From Carposina sasakii (taxonomy: Eukaryota; Arthropoda; Insecta; Lepidoptera; Carposinidae), in assembly GCA_014607495.2 (NCBI GenBank), contig CP053163.1, forward strand, positions 4,692,716 through 4,756,715: a stretch of 64,000 nucleotides of DNA, given 5' to 3'. The translations under genes were made by a program, and so were the position numbers. Within the stretch, counting starts at the first letter, position 1. Each line of letters begins with the position of its first letter. The notes under the pieces were generated by a model, which had not been told where the DNA came from, searched no databases, and worked only from the letters and a program-made list of their open reading frames with translations. This document shows positions 52,923-63,280 of this stretch, one piece after another.

Positions 52923-54581
52923 ATGGAAGAAAAGAGAAAATATAGGAAATATAACCAGCAACAACTTCAAAAAGCTGTCAGTCTTATTAGAAATGAAGGT
53001 AAAACCATATATCAAGCTGCCAAGGACGCAGACGTCCCATGGAGCACCTTGAAACGTTACCTTGGAAATGAAGAGGATTCGGTAAGAAAAATGGGGAGGC
53101 CCTATGCACTGCCTTGCGATCTAGAGCTAAAACTTTACAATTATATTATAGAAATGCAAGAATTGGGTTTCGGACTGACTGTTTATCAAATTAGAAAATA
53201 TGCGTATGATCTTGCTGAAGCAGCTGGTCGAGAGAACTTTTTGCCATCGGCTAATCGTATTGCAAGTAAATGGTGGTGGAATAGTTTTAAGAGCAGGTAT
53301 AATTTATGTTTACGTGTGCCAGAAAATCTTTCAGCCTACAGGGCTTCTATGGCTAACGAAACAATGGTCAAAGACTTCTTTTCTAAACTAGATGATGTTC
53401 TCACGAAACTCAATATCAAAAATAAATCTCATCTTATCTGGAATTGTGATGAGACTGGATTATCGTATGTTGTTAAACCATCGAAAGTTGTCACTGGAAT
53501 TGGTAAGAAATACGTGTACAAAAGATCCTACGCTGAGCGTGGACAAACACAAACAATGATGGCATGTGTATGTGCCGATGGAACATGGATTCCCCCGATG
53601 ATAATCTTTAAAGGTGTTAGATGGAATGATACACTCAAAAATGATGCTCTACCCAACGCTCTTATTAAACTATCTCCCAAAGGGTGGATCAATTCCGATT
53701 TATTTCTGGAATGGTTAAATTTTTTCATAACTGCCATACCACCTGAACGTCCAGTAGTCCTCTTGATGGATTCACATTCTGCACATGTTGGAGCAGAAGT
53801 TCTTAAGCTTGCAAAAGAGAACCAAATATATTTATTTACATTCCCAGCTCATTGCACACATCTTTTGCAGCCTCTTGATGTAGGTCTATTCAAGCCTCTT
53901 AAAAGTTACTGGCGCGATAGCATGAATAGATACTTGAACAATAACCCTACAGACGCTCCAAATCGCAGTAACTTTAATTCCATCTTGAATCCGGCATTTA
54001 TAAGCGCATTCACGAAAAAAAATATAGAAAACGCTTTTAAAAAAAACTGGCATATGCCCATTAGATGGCAGTGTTATTGCTGAGGAAGCATTACGACCTT
54101 CTGCTTTGACTAACACAGATCCTGCTACAGCTCCAGCTACAGGTCCCGCTACCACGGCTTCAAATAACACAACACCTAATAGTTCTTCAGGTCTTCAACG
54201 CACGGTGGAACAAATTTTAGAAACACCCAAAGCTTCAAAACGCCCAGAGAAAGTAAGAAAAAGAGATTCCAGTGCCAAATGCTTAATACCGACTAATGCA
54301 GATTTAAATGAAAATCAATTACAGGAAAATCTTCAGCCTCAACCTTCGACATCTGGCAAATCTGCCCCAAAAACAAAAAAAGCAAAACGCAAGAGATAGA
54401 AAATGATTGGGAATGTGGATTGTGTGGAGTCTTGTACTCTACTGATGTGAAAAAAAGAAATGGAGCGAAATGGATCCAATGTTCCTATTGTCTGACGCCT
54501 TACCATGAAATTTGCGCATCTATCGAAGATGCTGATCCTGAGGAACACCTGTATTATAGATGCGATCGTTGCCTAGAATAA
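52923..54581 (+). pseudogene. Tigger-like transposase with C-terminal PHD finger, two frameshifts
   Basis: Starts at ATG 52923. A psq-type helix-turn-helix (about residues 8-45) is followed by a CENP-B-like second DNA-binding region and a DDE core with CDETG (Asp 176), LLMDSH (Asp 283) and LQPLD (Asp 319), a D35D spacing. The frame ends at 54083 because of a shift at the A8 run 54039-54046. The next frame holds a Thr/Pro/Ala-rich linker to 54399. A second shift at the A7 run 54375-54381 leads to a C4HC3 PHD finger (ECGLC, QCSYC, YHEIC, RCDRC) ending at the TAA at 54579-54581. Everything but the two runs is intact. The role would be cut-and-paste transposition in the nucleus. The shifts may be real decay or errors in homopolymers. 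Confidence 0.88.
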
Positions 54582-54644
54582 TGTACTAAAGATCATATAT
54601 ATATATTATTTAATTTTCAAGTACAAAATATGTATTTTAGAGTA

Positions 54645-54712
54645 GTATCACCAAATTACCTACCTACTATCACCAATCTACCGAACTCTGTCACCAAGTT
54701 ACCTTTAACTTC
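54645..54712. repeat. Right subterminal repeats of Tigger copy 2
   Basis: TATCACCAAATTACCTACC, TATCACCAATCTACCG and TGTCACCAAGTTACCTT, three degenerate copies of the left subterminal word in the same orientation. Confidence 0.75.
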
Positions 54713-54867
54713 TTGGGAATTTAATAAACATTTTTCTTCCTAAGTATTGAATAATCATTCCGTAAACTGTATTAAGTATATAATTCAACTAATAAAGAAT
54801 GTAAAAAAAATAATTCAGTTCTTGTTTCCTTGTAAAATTACTATAAAACTAGTTTTATAATTTTTTG

Positions 54868-54891
54868 TCACCAACATACCTCCCTTTACCC
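54868..54891 (-). repeat. Right terminal inverted repeat of Tigger copy 2
   Basis: Exact inverse of 52305-52328; followed by TA. Confidence 0.95.
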
Positions 54892-55005
54892 TATGTTAAG
54901 TCACTATAGTACCTAATCAATTAATAATTGAGTGTAATTCAAGTTTGAGTCAACGACGATATGAGAGTAATAATATTATCAAATATTCTTTGTTAATTAT
55001 AATCC

Positions 55006-55200
55006 CACTAGCAGCCGCCCACGACTTCGTCCGCGTGAGGGGGCGTTGTACCCGTGCGAAGCCGGGCAGGTTGTTGTATAGACTGTAGCCTTCCTTGGTA
55101 AATGGGCTATCTAACACTGAAAGAATTTTTCAAATCAGACCAGTAGTTCCTGAGATTAGCGCGTTCAAACAAACAAACAAACAAACTCTTCAGCTTTATA
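55006..55200 (+). mobile_element. SINE-like repeat, CTAGCAGCCGCCCACGACTT family
   Basis: CTAGCAGCCGCCCACGACTT, CGTCCGCGTGAGGGG, GTGCGAAGCCGGGCAGG, CAGACCAGTAGTTCCTGAGA and (CAAA)n. An AT-rich palindrome-like patch follows at 55197-55240. Confidence 0.65.
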
Positions 55201-55348
55201 ATATTATATAATATATTATATTATTATATATAATATTAGTATAGATAAGACAGTAACGTAGTGTCCTGTCAACACTTCATGACGTATGCATAATTTAGTA
55301 GAAGCTATAATGATAAATAGACCAGAAGCCTGCTAGAAAAAGTCTAAA

Positions 55349-55373
<25 letters not shown>
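55349..55373. repeat. (AT)n microsatellite
   Basis: About twelve AT units directly before the palindromic MITE. Confidence 0.9.
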
Positions 55374-55375
<2 letters not shown>

Positions 55376-55380
<5 letters not shown>

Positions 55381-55635
55381 TGTAACAGAAAGGGTATGTT
55401 AAGCGAAAAGCTATGTAAATAGCCCACTATAGAGAACCTATTTCCAAAATTTGAGACTCGAAATCACATTTTTATTTTTCAAGATTGTATGAAAATTCCT
55501 GAGATATTTAAAATTTCTCCATACTATCTGGAAAAATAAACATAGGATTTCGAGTCTGAAATTTTGTGGGTAGGTTCCTTTTAGTGGGATATTTATATAG
55601 CTTTTCGCTTAACATACCCCTTTTGTTACATCCTG
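55376..55635. mobile_element. Fully palindromic MITE, copy b
   Basis: CAGAGTGTAACAGAAAGGGT to ACCCCTTTTGTTACATCCTG with TA after it. Same length (260 bp) and fold as 17162-17421. The insertion point is beside a TA microsatellite. Confidence 0.82.
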
Positions 55636-56439
55636 TATACATATATTTTTAAAATTTGTTTATCTTTTAAATGGTTATACAAAAAAAACTTGTTACAATA
55701 GCACTTTGTAAAACCAACGAGGTTTGTGTGATAGTGCTACACAGTTCACATCGTTATCCCTTTACACATCTAGATTATACATATATACTTAATTATTACT
55801 TATTACATAATTACTTGCGGAAATTACTTTTCTTTGAAAACTAATAAGTTTATTATCCAGTGTCATTGGTGTCATGGGTAGAAGTTAGAGAAATAGTTAT
55901 ATATTGTATTGCATATAAGTTTCCATATTGCTAAGAAAATAGGATTTTAGTTTAATTTTAAATTATTTTAATGGATTTTTACGATAAGCTCCCAACCTAT
56001 AAGATAGGGAATAATGTTATTAAAGCTTGCGACACTTGACATATTATATGTAATGTGAGCAAGGATATGTAGTACCTAGTTAATATGTAAACTTAGGTGT
56101 CAGAAAATACACGCCTAAACTACGGACGTGGAATACGAAGAATATCAGCCCCCCTAGCATGACCACGCATCGTGGATATCGTATCGTCTCTATACAAAAT
56201 TCAACATGGCGGCTATATTTATCGTATTTTGACAGACTAAATGTCGATAAATCGGTTTATCATATCATGTTTCGCAGGTCATGCTAGGCTAGTAGATCAT
56301 TGTACGAAATCGTATATAATTCGAGTCCGTACTTTAGCGTTGACTAGGATGTTATAAAGACGATGTCTGTAATATATATTAACTGTACAATACATTAATC
56401 TTAGCTTAGTTTAAGCTTATAATCTCACTTTATAAGTTA
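55636..56439. other. Unassigned interval
   Basis: No gene or clear repeat. CCCCCTAGCATGACCACGCA near 56150 and TCGCAGGTCATGCTAGGC near 56275 face each other and may mark a worn MITE. Confidence 0.35.
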
Positions 56440-56535
56440 CATCAATACAAGAGGCTATGCGTGATCCTAGGATCTCCTTTATGATCCTGCAGTTCTGGCT
56501 ACCGTATTTGGGAAAACAGACGTATGTATGTAACA
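56440..56535 (-). mobile_element. SINE fragment, 39310 family
   Basis: The plus strand reads GATCCTGCAGTTCTGGCTAC and GTATTTGGGAAAACAGACG, the inverse of the family head. Confidence 0.6.
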
Positions 56536-57786
56536 AAATGCAATATAATACGAGTAACTTTTTTGAAGAGATTGCACATTGCGACTTCTGAATCTGTACT
56601 ATAAGTTTTCCTTGGCATTCCTTATACGGACTTTCGGTGTAATTTTCGAAAATACGGTGTAATCTTCGAGCTCAGCCAAAGTTTTGGCCGAACAAGTTTC
56701 GTGTCGTAATTGAATGGATTCTGGATTCATAGCTCCTTGAGTGAAATTACTTGTCTTGTGTTACCTCATCATTGTGTAAGAATTATTATCATTAATTATA
56801 ATAATCAGTAGTAGTATGTATTTTTCTTGCAAGAAGTCGATTCGGCTTAATTCTAAACTGAACTGATTCCTTTTTTAACTTTGGATGCGTTTATAAACTT
56901 TATAGACATGGAAACTAAAAAGACCTATTTTTTTGGGATAAAAGTATACTTTCCTATACTCTCTTTCATATATTACGTATTATTTAATTTAATACTTCTA
57001 GTATTTTTTTATCAACTTATTTTTATTAACTACATACCTGTAGAAAAGGTTTTCAGATCCGTCCAGCCATTTTATGCTAAAAAGGCAGACAATTCTCATT
57101 TGTTACGCAGAATCTTCAAATAAACATACACAGCAGCCATCAGCACAACATAAGCAGTTTTCTCTTTTGAGGTGTATTTTTTATTTCCCTTACGTTACAA
57201 CCCGAGATTTTCCCTCATCATTATATTTTCAAAGGCAACCTCTTGAAACATATGGATACAATCAGGTGTCGAGAAACGTGAGGATATTGAATAATAGCTG
57301 ATTGAAAAAAAAACAAAGAGATACTGTCAAAGAGTTCTCATGAATCTATAACGAAGCCTTGTGAGGCGTCAGAGAAAAAACTTCGTATCACCGACCAACA
57401 AAATGTATGTTTATAAAAAATTGCATCTTTAAAACCTAGTTTTTTGGAACTTTCGATACTAAACTATTATCATCGTTCTTATTCTGTTATTCCAATAGGA
57501 AAGAAACCATTTAGGGTCCGAAAACGTGAAATTCACCGCAATAAAATACCGCTAGTGATCTCTAAAGGCCGCTTTGAGCCTCGATTACGGTTTTTTTACT
57601 CTACATTTTTTTGTTACAACAGTTCGATTCGGCAACAGATGTCTTTTATAGACTTAGGGAATGGTCGGCAAAAAGCTTTCACTTGATTCGGACTTTACGA
57701 GAATGTAAAGATTTAGAACAGATAGCAATGCTAATAGACATGATCCTGGACAAGATTTTTTATTTCTACTTTGAATGTTTTTTTTT
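56536..57786. other. Unassigned; weak coding-like stretch
   Basis: No gene can be supported. Several open frames overlap between 57074 and 57770. The most protein-like residues are in frame at 57620-57760 (ATDVFYRLREWSAKSF, RTLRECKDLEQ), next to T-rich runs where frames change. I recognise no family. Confidence 0.25.
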
Positions 57787-58622
57787 AACCGACTTCAAAA
57801 GAGAGGTTATCAATTCGTCTGTATGTTTTTTTATTTTATTTTTATTTTTTATGTGTGTTACCTCAGAACTCCGTCATTTAAGAACCGATTTCAATTTTTT
57901 TTTATAGTTGGTCATAGTATACTTCCAGGTTGGTCCCATATTCACCACATCAGGATCTGATGATGGGATCTTGGAGAAATCGAGGGCAATCCTCGAATAT
58001 TGTAGGCACATGTAGTCTGTTTTTATACTTTTACTGAGCGTTTTGATCACCTACATATAAAACATAACATCTGATGATGGAATCTCTAAGGAATCTAGGG
58101 ATATCCTCAAACATAAAAGGCACGAGTAGTCCGTTTTTAGATATTTATAGAGAATTTTGGTCAGCTACACATAATATAAAGAAAACGAGGGTCTGATGAT
58201 AGAGCCGCCGAAAAACAGATAGTGGAACTTTTTAGTAACAAAATCCCCCTATGGCAGGGGGAGGCCTAGGTCCAGTAGTGGACTGCAATAGGCTTATGAA
58301 GATGAAGATAATAAGATAATAAATTAAGTCGTGTAATTATATGTTCCGTTAAGCCGTGTCCTAAGTAAGATGGTTATGGTAAGAGGAAGAGGTAAAATGA
58401 TTGGGAACAGGGCAGGAAGAAGGAGTGCAATTATATGTTGCTTATATTGTCAGACGTCAAATTTCGAAGCCTAGTCATTTCTCTCTGTGCCCTTTCTTTA
58501 TGTGGCCGATTTAATAATTTGCTGGCATCTAAATCTGACAATATTATGCCTTCTACACGGCATAACGTAACATATATTTTAGAAAAATTTTACTTTAGTT
58601 TTGGCTCATAGGGAAGTCGGTT
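57787..58622 (+). mobile_element. 850-bp AACCGACTTC element, copy B
   Basis: Bounded by AACCGACTTC (57787-57796) and GAAGTCGGTT (58613-58622). Holds two related segments of about 115 bp (ATCTGATGATGGGATCTTGG and ATCTGATGATGGAATCTCTA, each followed by AGGCAC and GTAGTC), then a LINE-tail piece (GGCCTAGGTCCAGTAGTGGA). Copy A at 46735-47600 is inverted. No protein frame. Ends 280 bp before the glycosyltransferase start. Confidence 0.85.
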
Positions 58623-58901
58623 TTTCGTTTTAAAAAAGTTATTATTATTTTCTCTCACTTAGACGGTAAATTCCTTTGATTATTAATTGCTCTAAGAAAG
58701 TTTTAGAAAAATGTTCTTTTTGGGACTATTACTTTAAAAATAACATTTATATTTTTTTTACATATGTGACAAGAGGTGACATTGATAAATTAAAGGATAA
58801 ATTACATGCAAAAATTTTTTGTAGTATTTTCTGTTTATATATTACATATCAATCAAACCAATAAATGGGGATAAAAATAATACTATACCGAGGAATATAC
58901 A

Positions 58902-60209
58902 ATGCTTTACATTTTCAAATACTTGAGACTTCATACAGCGGATACTTCAAATGCATTACATAAGGTTCAAATGATAACTCTGTATTGGCTCTATGGAATA
59001 TTTTTCTTATTTCTCATTATTCCTTTTGTTGGACAAATTGAAATCAATAATATATTAGAAATCAAAAGAGCTATCCCTAAAATAATGTGGTGGCAAGTTT
59101 CAGAAAGTGAGGACCGAACTATACAATGTGCAAATAATCAGAAATGTGAACTATTACATAACAAAAATACTTCATTACAATATAACGATGTAGAAGCTTA
59201 TTTATTTTACGGCAGCAGCCCAAGCTTTCTCCCATTACCGAGGAATCAAAATATAATTTGGGCATTTGTTTATGAAGAGACTCCATTACTAGCATTTGAA
59301 CTAATGCACGAGAAGTACTTGAGCTTGTTCAACATTAGTTCTACGTTTAGCAGACATAGTGATGTGCCTTTTCCTATGTATTTCTTGAATTCTATCGATC
59401 ATATAACTAGCGATAAGTACTTTACAGCTACTGCAATAAAGAATTCTTTATTAGTGGAAATTGCGCCAACACTCTATTTGCAGTCAGTATGTCGAACGGC
59501 TACTGAAAGAGACGAATATGTGAAAGAACTAATGAAGTATACAAAAATCGATTCATATGGAGATTGTTTGAATAACAAAGTATTACCAGAAGAATTCAAA
59601 ACAAATTATCATCATAAACTTGACGATCCTGATTTCTTAAAGTTTGTTGGAAGATATAAATTTGTGATAGCAATAGAAAACTATGCATGTGATGATTATG
59701 TCACTGAAAAATTTTGGAGACCTATAGAAGTTGGTTCTGTGCCTATTTATTTTGGTTCACCCCTAATAAGAGATTGGCTGCCGAACAGTGACTCGGCAAT
59801 TCTTGTAGAAGATTTTCCATCGCCACAAGCATTAGGTGAATATATTAATCAGTTAAATGAAAATGATGAATTATATGAAAAGCATTTAAAGCATAAAACT
59901 ATGAAGATCGTGAGTAATGATAATCTCATAAACTATGTGAAGAGAAATCCCTATCAGCTATCTATTTATAAAAGGACGGCTCAATTCGAATGTTTCGTAT
60001 GTCAGCAAATTTATGAGAGGAAAATTGGAAATATAAAAATGGTTACCAAAAGCAGTATTAATTGTCCGAAGCCGATTTCTATTTTGTCTAAAACTGAAAA
60101 CCCTTCAAGAATACACGAGTGGAATGTATTTAAGAAGAAAGCTGAAGAATTAAATGAACTGATCACAAACAATAGTTTCAGTAATAATGTCAAACTATCC
60201 AAATATTAA
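58902..60209 (+). CDS. FUT10/FUT11-like fucosyltransferase family 10 enzyme, single exon
   Basis: 435 residues of the GT10 alpha-1,3-fucosyltransferase family, closest by eye to animal FUT10/FUT11 and Drosophila FucTB. These are type II Golgi/ER membrane enzymes that use GDP-fucose; mammalian FUT10/11 are reported to add fucose to proteins. A short cytosolic tail precedes a membrane anchor at about 27-44, then WAFVYEETPL and SSTFSRHSDVPF, LQSVC at 193-197 and IDSYGDC at 216-222. The GT10 donor-site signature is at 252-286 (FVIAIENYACDDYVTEKFW, then GSVPIYFGSP). A Cys-containing C-terminus (FECFVCQQIY) follows. The Met at residue 24 is a possible second start. The frame is unbroken with no intron; the known relatives usually have several exons. 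No poly(A) tract follows. Confidence 0.88.
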   Translation: MLYIFKYLRLHTADTSNALHKVQMITLYWLYGIFFLFLIIPFVGQIEINNILEIKRAIPKIMWWQVSESEDRTIQCANNQKCELLHNKNTSLQYNDVEAYLFYGSSPSFLPLPRNQNIIWAFVYEETPLLAFELMHEKYLSLFNISSTFSRHSDVPFPMYFLNSIDHITSDKYFTATAIKNSLLVEIAPTLYLQSVCRTATERDEYVKELMKYTKIDSYGDCLNNKVLPEEFKTNYHHKLDDPDFLKFVGRYKFVIAIENYACDDYVTEKFWRPIEVGSVPIYFGSPLIRDWLPNSDSAILVEDFPSPQALGEYINQLNENDELYEKHLKHKTMKIVSNDNLINYVKRNPYQLSIYKRTAQFECFVCQQIYERKIGNIKMVTKSSINCPKPISILSKTENPSRIHEWNVFKKKAEELNELITNNSFSNNVKLSKY

Positions 60210-61254
60210 ATATTTTTAACAAAATGATTTAGTTTAATATTTTAAATTCTTTAAATTAATATCCTTACATTAATTAATAATAAAACTTACCTTGTATTTG
60301 TGCATTATAATAATCGATCTCTCTCATTCCGTGCGTTTTGGAAGAGTCGCCCAAAGAATTTAGGGGCACTTGACACTGTTCAAAATTACCAAGCCCGATG
60401 TGCTAAACGTGGCTGTAAAATCTCATTCACAATCCTGCAGATCTGTCTACCCCATTTACCATCTACATCTACGATTTGTTTCTTGTTAACATTCTTTTTT
60501 TTATTTGACGAAACGTAATACACAACTATAAATAATTCTTACCTACTGTTCGCGGTTTTATCTAGTCGTAAATAAGGAATAAGTAGGTACAATTTGTATC
60601 CAGTTAGGTCTTCACTCCAGTATAGTCTAACTAGGATGTAAGCTAGCATCTGCTCTTATTTTGTGGATCCAACAGTCCGCTCCGAAAGGTCGCTTAATGA
60701 GTCGCCGACTGTATGAAAATTTGAGGAAAATTGTAATTTTGTGTAAACATGAGTGTTAGTGCATATTATAAATTTTTAGAAATGAGAGAGAATGCATCTC
60801 AGCTAGCAACTTGTCACTTGGATCTTCTTTATGATCCGGCAGTTTTAGCTACCCTATTTCATGAAGATAAGTGGGATGCAAGGTACTTCGTTCATCTGAT
60901 GCCGCTTAAGCACTCCGATTATTTATTCCATATCAATGGGTAGAGTCCGCAAGTATATTTATATTTCTATAGGCATGGTCCCGAGCTTAGCTCCATTTAT
61001 TTTCGCTCGACTTTGGATACAATGCCTTACGGTACGCCATTTGAATAGCAATATGACTCGCATTTGGCATCTCTCCCATGACAATCTACGGAAATGTATC
61101 CAAAAGCCCTCGAGCGCCATAGTTGGAGTATTGACTTAATTTTAAATAGATATTAAAATAGAACTACTTCTATATTTGTGTACTTCTATGTTGCTTCGGA
61201 AGTGAAAAAAAAAAACGTATACCCAATACTACAGCTGCTTCTCTTCCCGGGCAT
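60210..61254. other. Mostly unassigned; SINE scrap
   Basis: At 60405-60465 TGCTAAACGTGGCTGTAAAA and ATCCTGCAGATCTGTCTACC are a minus-strand fragment of the 39310 SINE; ATCCGGCAGTTTTAGCTACC at 60835 is another. No further gene seen. Confidence 0.35.
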
Positions 61255-61430
61255 ACTGTACAAGTCAGTAAAGTTACAAGAGGTAACTGGGCTGACATTA
61301 CTAACCGAACTTTTACATCTCATCTATACCCTCAAAATTGGTCAGAAGTGGCACCGTGTGGTTCTATCGGCCCTTAGTGCTCTGCCTGTCCCGTAAGGGA
61401 TAAAGGCGTAATTATATGTATAAAAAAATA
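61255..61430 (-). mobile_element. SINE-like repeat, ACATATAATTACGCC family
   Basis: The plus strand reads CTATACCCTCAAAATTGGTC, GTGTGGTTCTATCGGCCC and CGTAAGGGATAAAGGCGTAA, the inverse of 42529-42723. Confidence 0.72.
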
Positions 61431-62360
61431 TACACATTAAATTAATGTTTTAATAGGCTAATTGGTGAAAAAGAATGTGTGATTTGCACAATTCTGCCCA
61501 ACCTCTTTGGTGGATAATGACTTTATGTATGTACTTATATGTACCTAATGTTTTAGGATCCAAGGTTTCTAAGATACCAGTTTGAAGTTATATTGCTAAT
61601 GTACCTACAGATTTTTTTCGTTACCTACGTATAAAAATATTACCTGCCTGGTTTACATTATTCCAGTCTAGTAATCCAGCAGGCCAATCCTATGCTGGGC
61701 TGGATACGATTAAAATACTCGTAGTTTACATACTCGTATTAGGACATTATTATCGCCTCAGGCCTTATTACTGTAATATAATATAACTGAATTTTTTGTT
61801 TGTACTAACAATAGGGTTAGGGTACTGTTTACTAATAATGAGGGCTAGTATTTCCTGAACATAATAAAAAAATAAAATTACTGTTGGAGTGGTACGACCC
61901 TATTATGACAATGATTTCTAGGAAGTAAAACAAAAATAAAACGTTCAATCCAGCATTGGATTGGCATTCCAGTGGCACTGGAATAGGCAAGCTGGAATTA
62001 ATAATAGACCACCATGTAAGTCAACTGGACTAGCTGTATTGGTACCATTCCAGTGCTGATTCACATTATTTACACAGAGATAGTAAAACTAACATGCCTA
62101 TAATAAAAATGAATAGTAAAAGATACTTCGACATCCGCGTCCATACTTCAACCCGTGACCCATGATATAATAAAAATAAAGTTACAAAGAAAATCAAAGC
62201 ATTTGTTATACAATTGCACCAGACATATTCTATGAAAAATATGAAAAATATAGAATGAACCCATTATTTTACAAGCAACTATTGCGTTAGAAAAGATCAA
62301 GAAAATTCATAAAATGATAATAAATAGATAAAATAGAAACAAGAACGTAAAAATAAAGAC
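61431..62360. other. Unassigned interval
   Basis: No gene. CCAG/CTGG words are unusually frequent between 61660 and 62070 (for example CATTCCAGTGGCACTGGAAT at 61970, itself a near-palindrome). Confidence 0.3.
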
Positions 62361-63280
62361 CATAAATTTTATGAAGCAATAGTTGAATTTGTTTTTTACA
62401 AGCATTAAAATTGGCGATATCCCGCAAATTGATTTAAATAACATTGTAGTTATTTATTAGATAAAAAACTGTAGTGTCCAGCATAATTATTTTCACTTAC
62501 AATCGTGTTCGAAAATTACAGCCTTTTCGTTTAATTAGATAGTGTTATAATTGCGGTGGTTAATTTTTTGATAACGACAAAGCCGATCGGTTTATATGGT
62601 TAATATGATATATAATTATGTGCCTAACAATGTAGTTTTTCTTGAAAAATAAACGGGTTAAATGGGTAGTTACTTCTTTAACAACTGTGTCAGCGATAAA
62701 ATTAAAAATAAAGTTATATTTCTAATTATTTTTTTCTATCCTTTCGTAGAAAGTATATGAATTGCAAATTATTTTAATAATTTATTATGGCTTAAGGTGT
62801 GCATAAATTTTATTGAAGCAATAGAGTTGACATTTGTTTTATGTATCAATATTTATAATTAAAGTTGAAGTACATATCAATTTTCATTAAACATTGGCGA
62901 TATCCCGCAAATGTCGATTTAAATAACATTGTAGTTATTTATAGTGGAACTCAGAGGCTACAAGTTTTAAAAGCTACTGCGTTTTGACTGCATTATGCCA
63001 GTGTCAACGACCAGCCATGCATAATTATTTTCATGCATTTATGCGTTGCTGGTTTAAAAGGTTTGAACAATCGTAAGGCTTTGAAGAAGATCAGGGGGTA
63101 GCATGCAAGGTGGTATGTCGTACAGGAATAAACAAAGCAAGATACGAAAAAAGAAGGTTGATTAGATTGCCCCGTTACAATAAAAAATTAGATGGCAGAC
63201 ATGCTCATATCATATTTATAATTCCGCTTTGCGGTGGTTAATTTTTTAAGCAATAACGACATCCTTCGAAGCTTGAAACA
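62361..63280. repeat. Diverged two-unit direct duplication
   Basis: Shared in order: CATAAATTTTATGAAGCAAT (62361 / 62802), GGCGATATCCCGCAAAT (about 62413 / 62895), AATAACATTGTAGTTATTTA (62437 / 62923), CATAATTATTTTCA (62483 / 63019) and GCGGTGGTTAATTTTTT (62553 / 63231). Unit spacing grows from about 440 to 690, so the second unit has gained sequence. No protein. Confidence 0.75.

Larger units (their letters stand above)
52305..54891 (+). mobile_element. pogo/Tigger-like DNA transposon, copy 2
   Basis: 2587 bp between TA and TA (52303-52304, 54892-54893), with exact 24-bp inverted ends beginning GGGTAAAGGGAGGTATGTTG. TCACCAAATTACCT-like words recur inside both ends. One transposase gene on the plus strand. 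Ends and gene plan parallel 580-3213, but the sequences differ, so it is a related family rather than the same one. Confidence 0.95.

Noticed and set aside
57775..57960. Hydrophobic 61-codon frame
   Set aside because: Comes from T-rich sequence at the start of copy B; low complexity, not a membrane protein.
42564..61396. Two similar small proteins (HLNYTLKIGRKWHHVVLSAL near 42.6 kb, HLIYTLKIGQKWHRVVLSAL near 61.3 kb)
   Set aside because: Both are translations of the same SINE-like repeat; the similarity is that of the repeat, not of a gene family.
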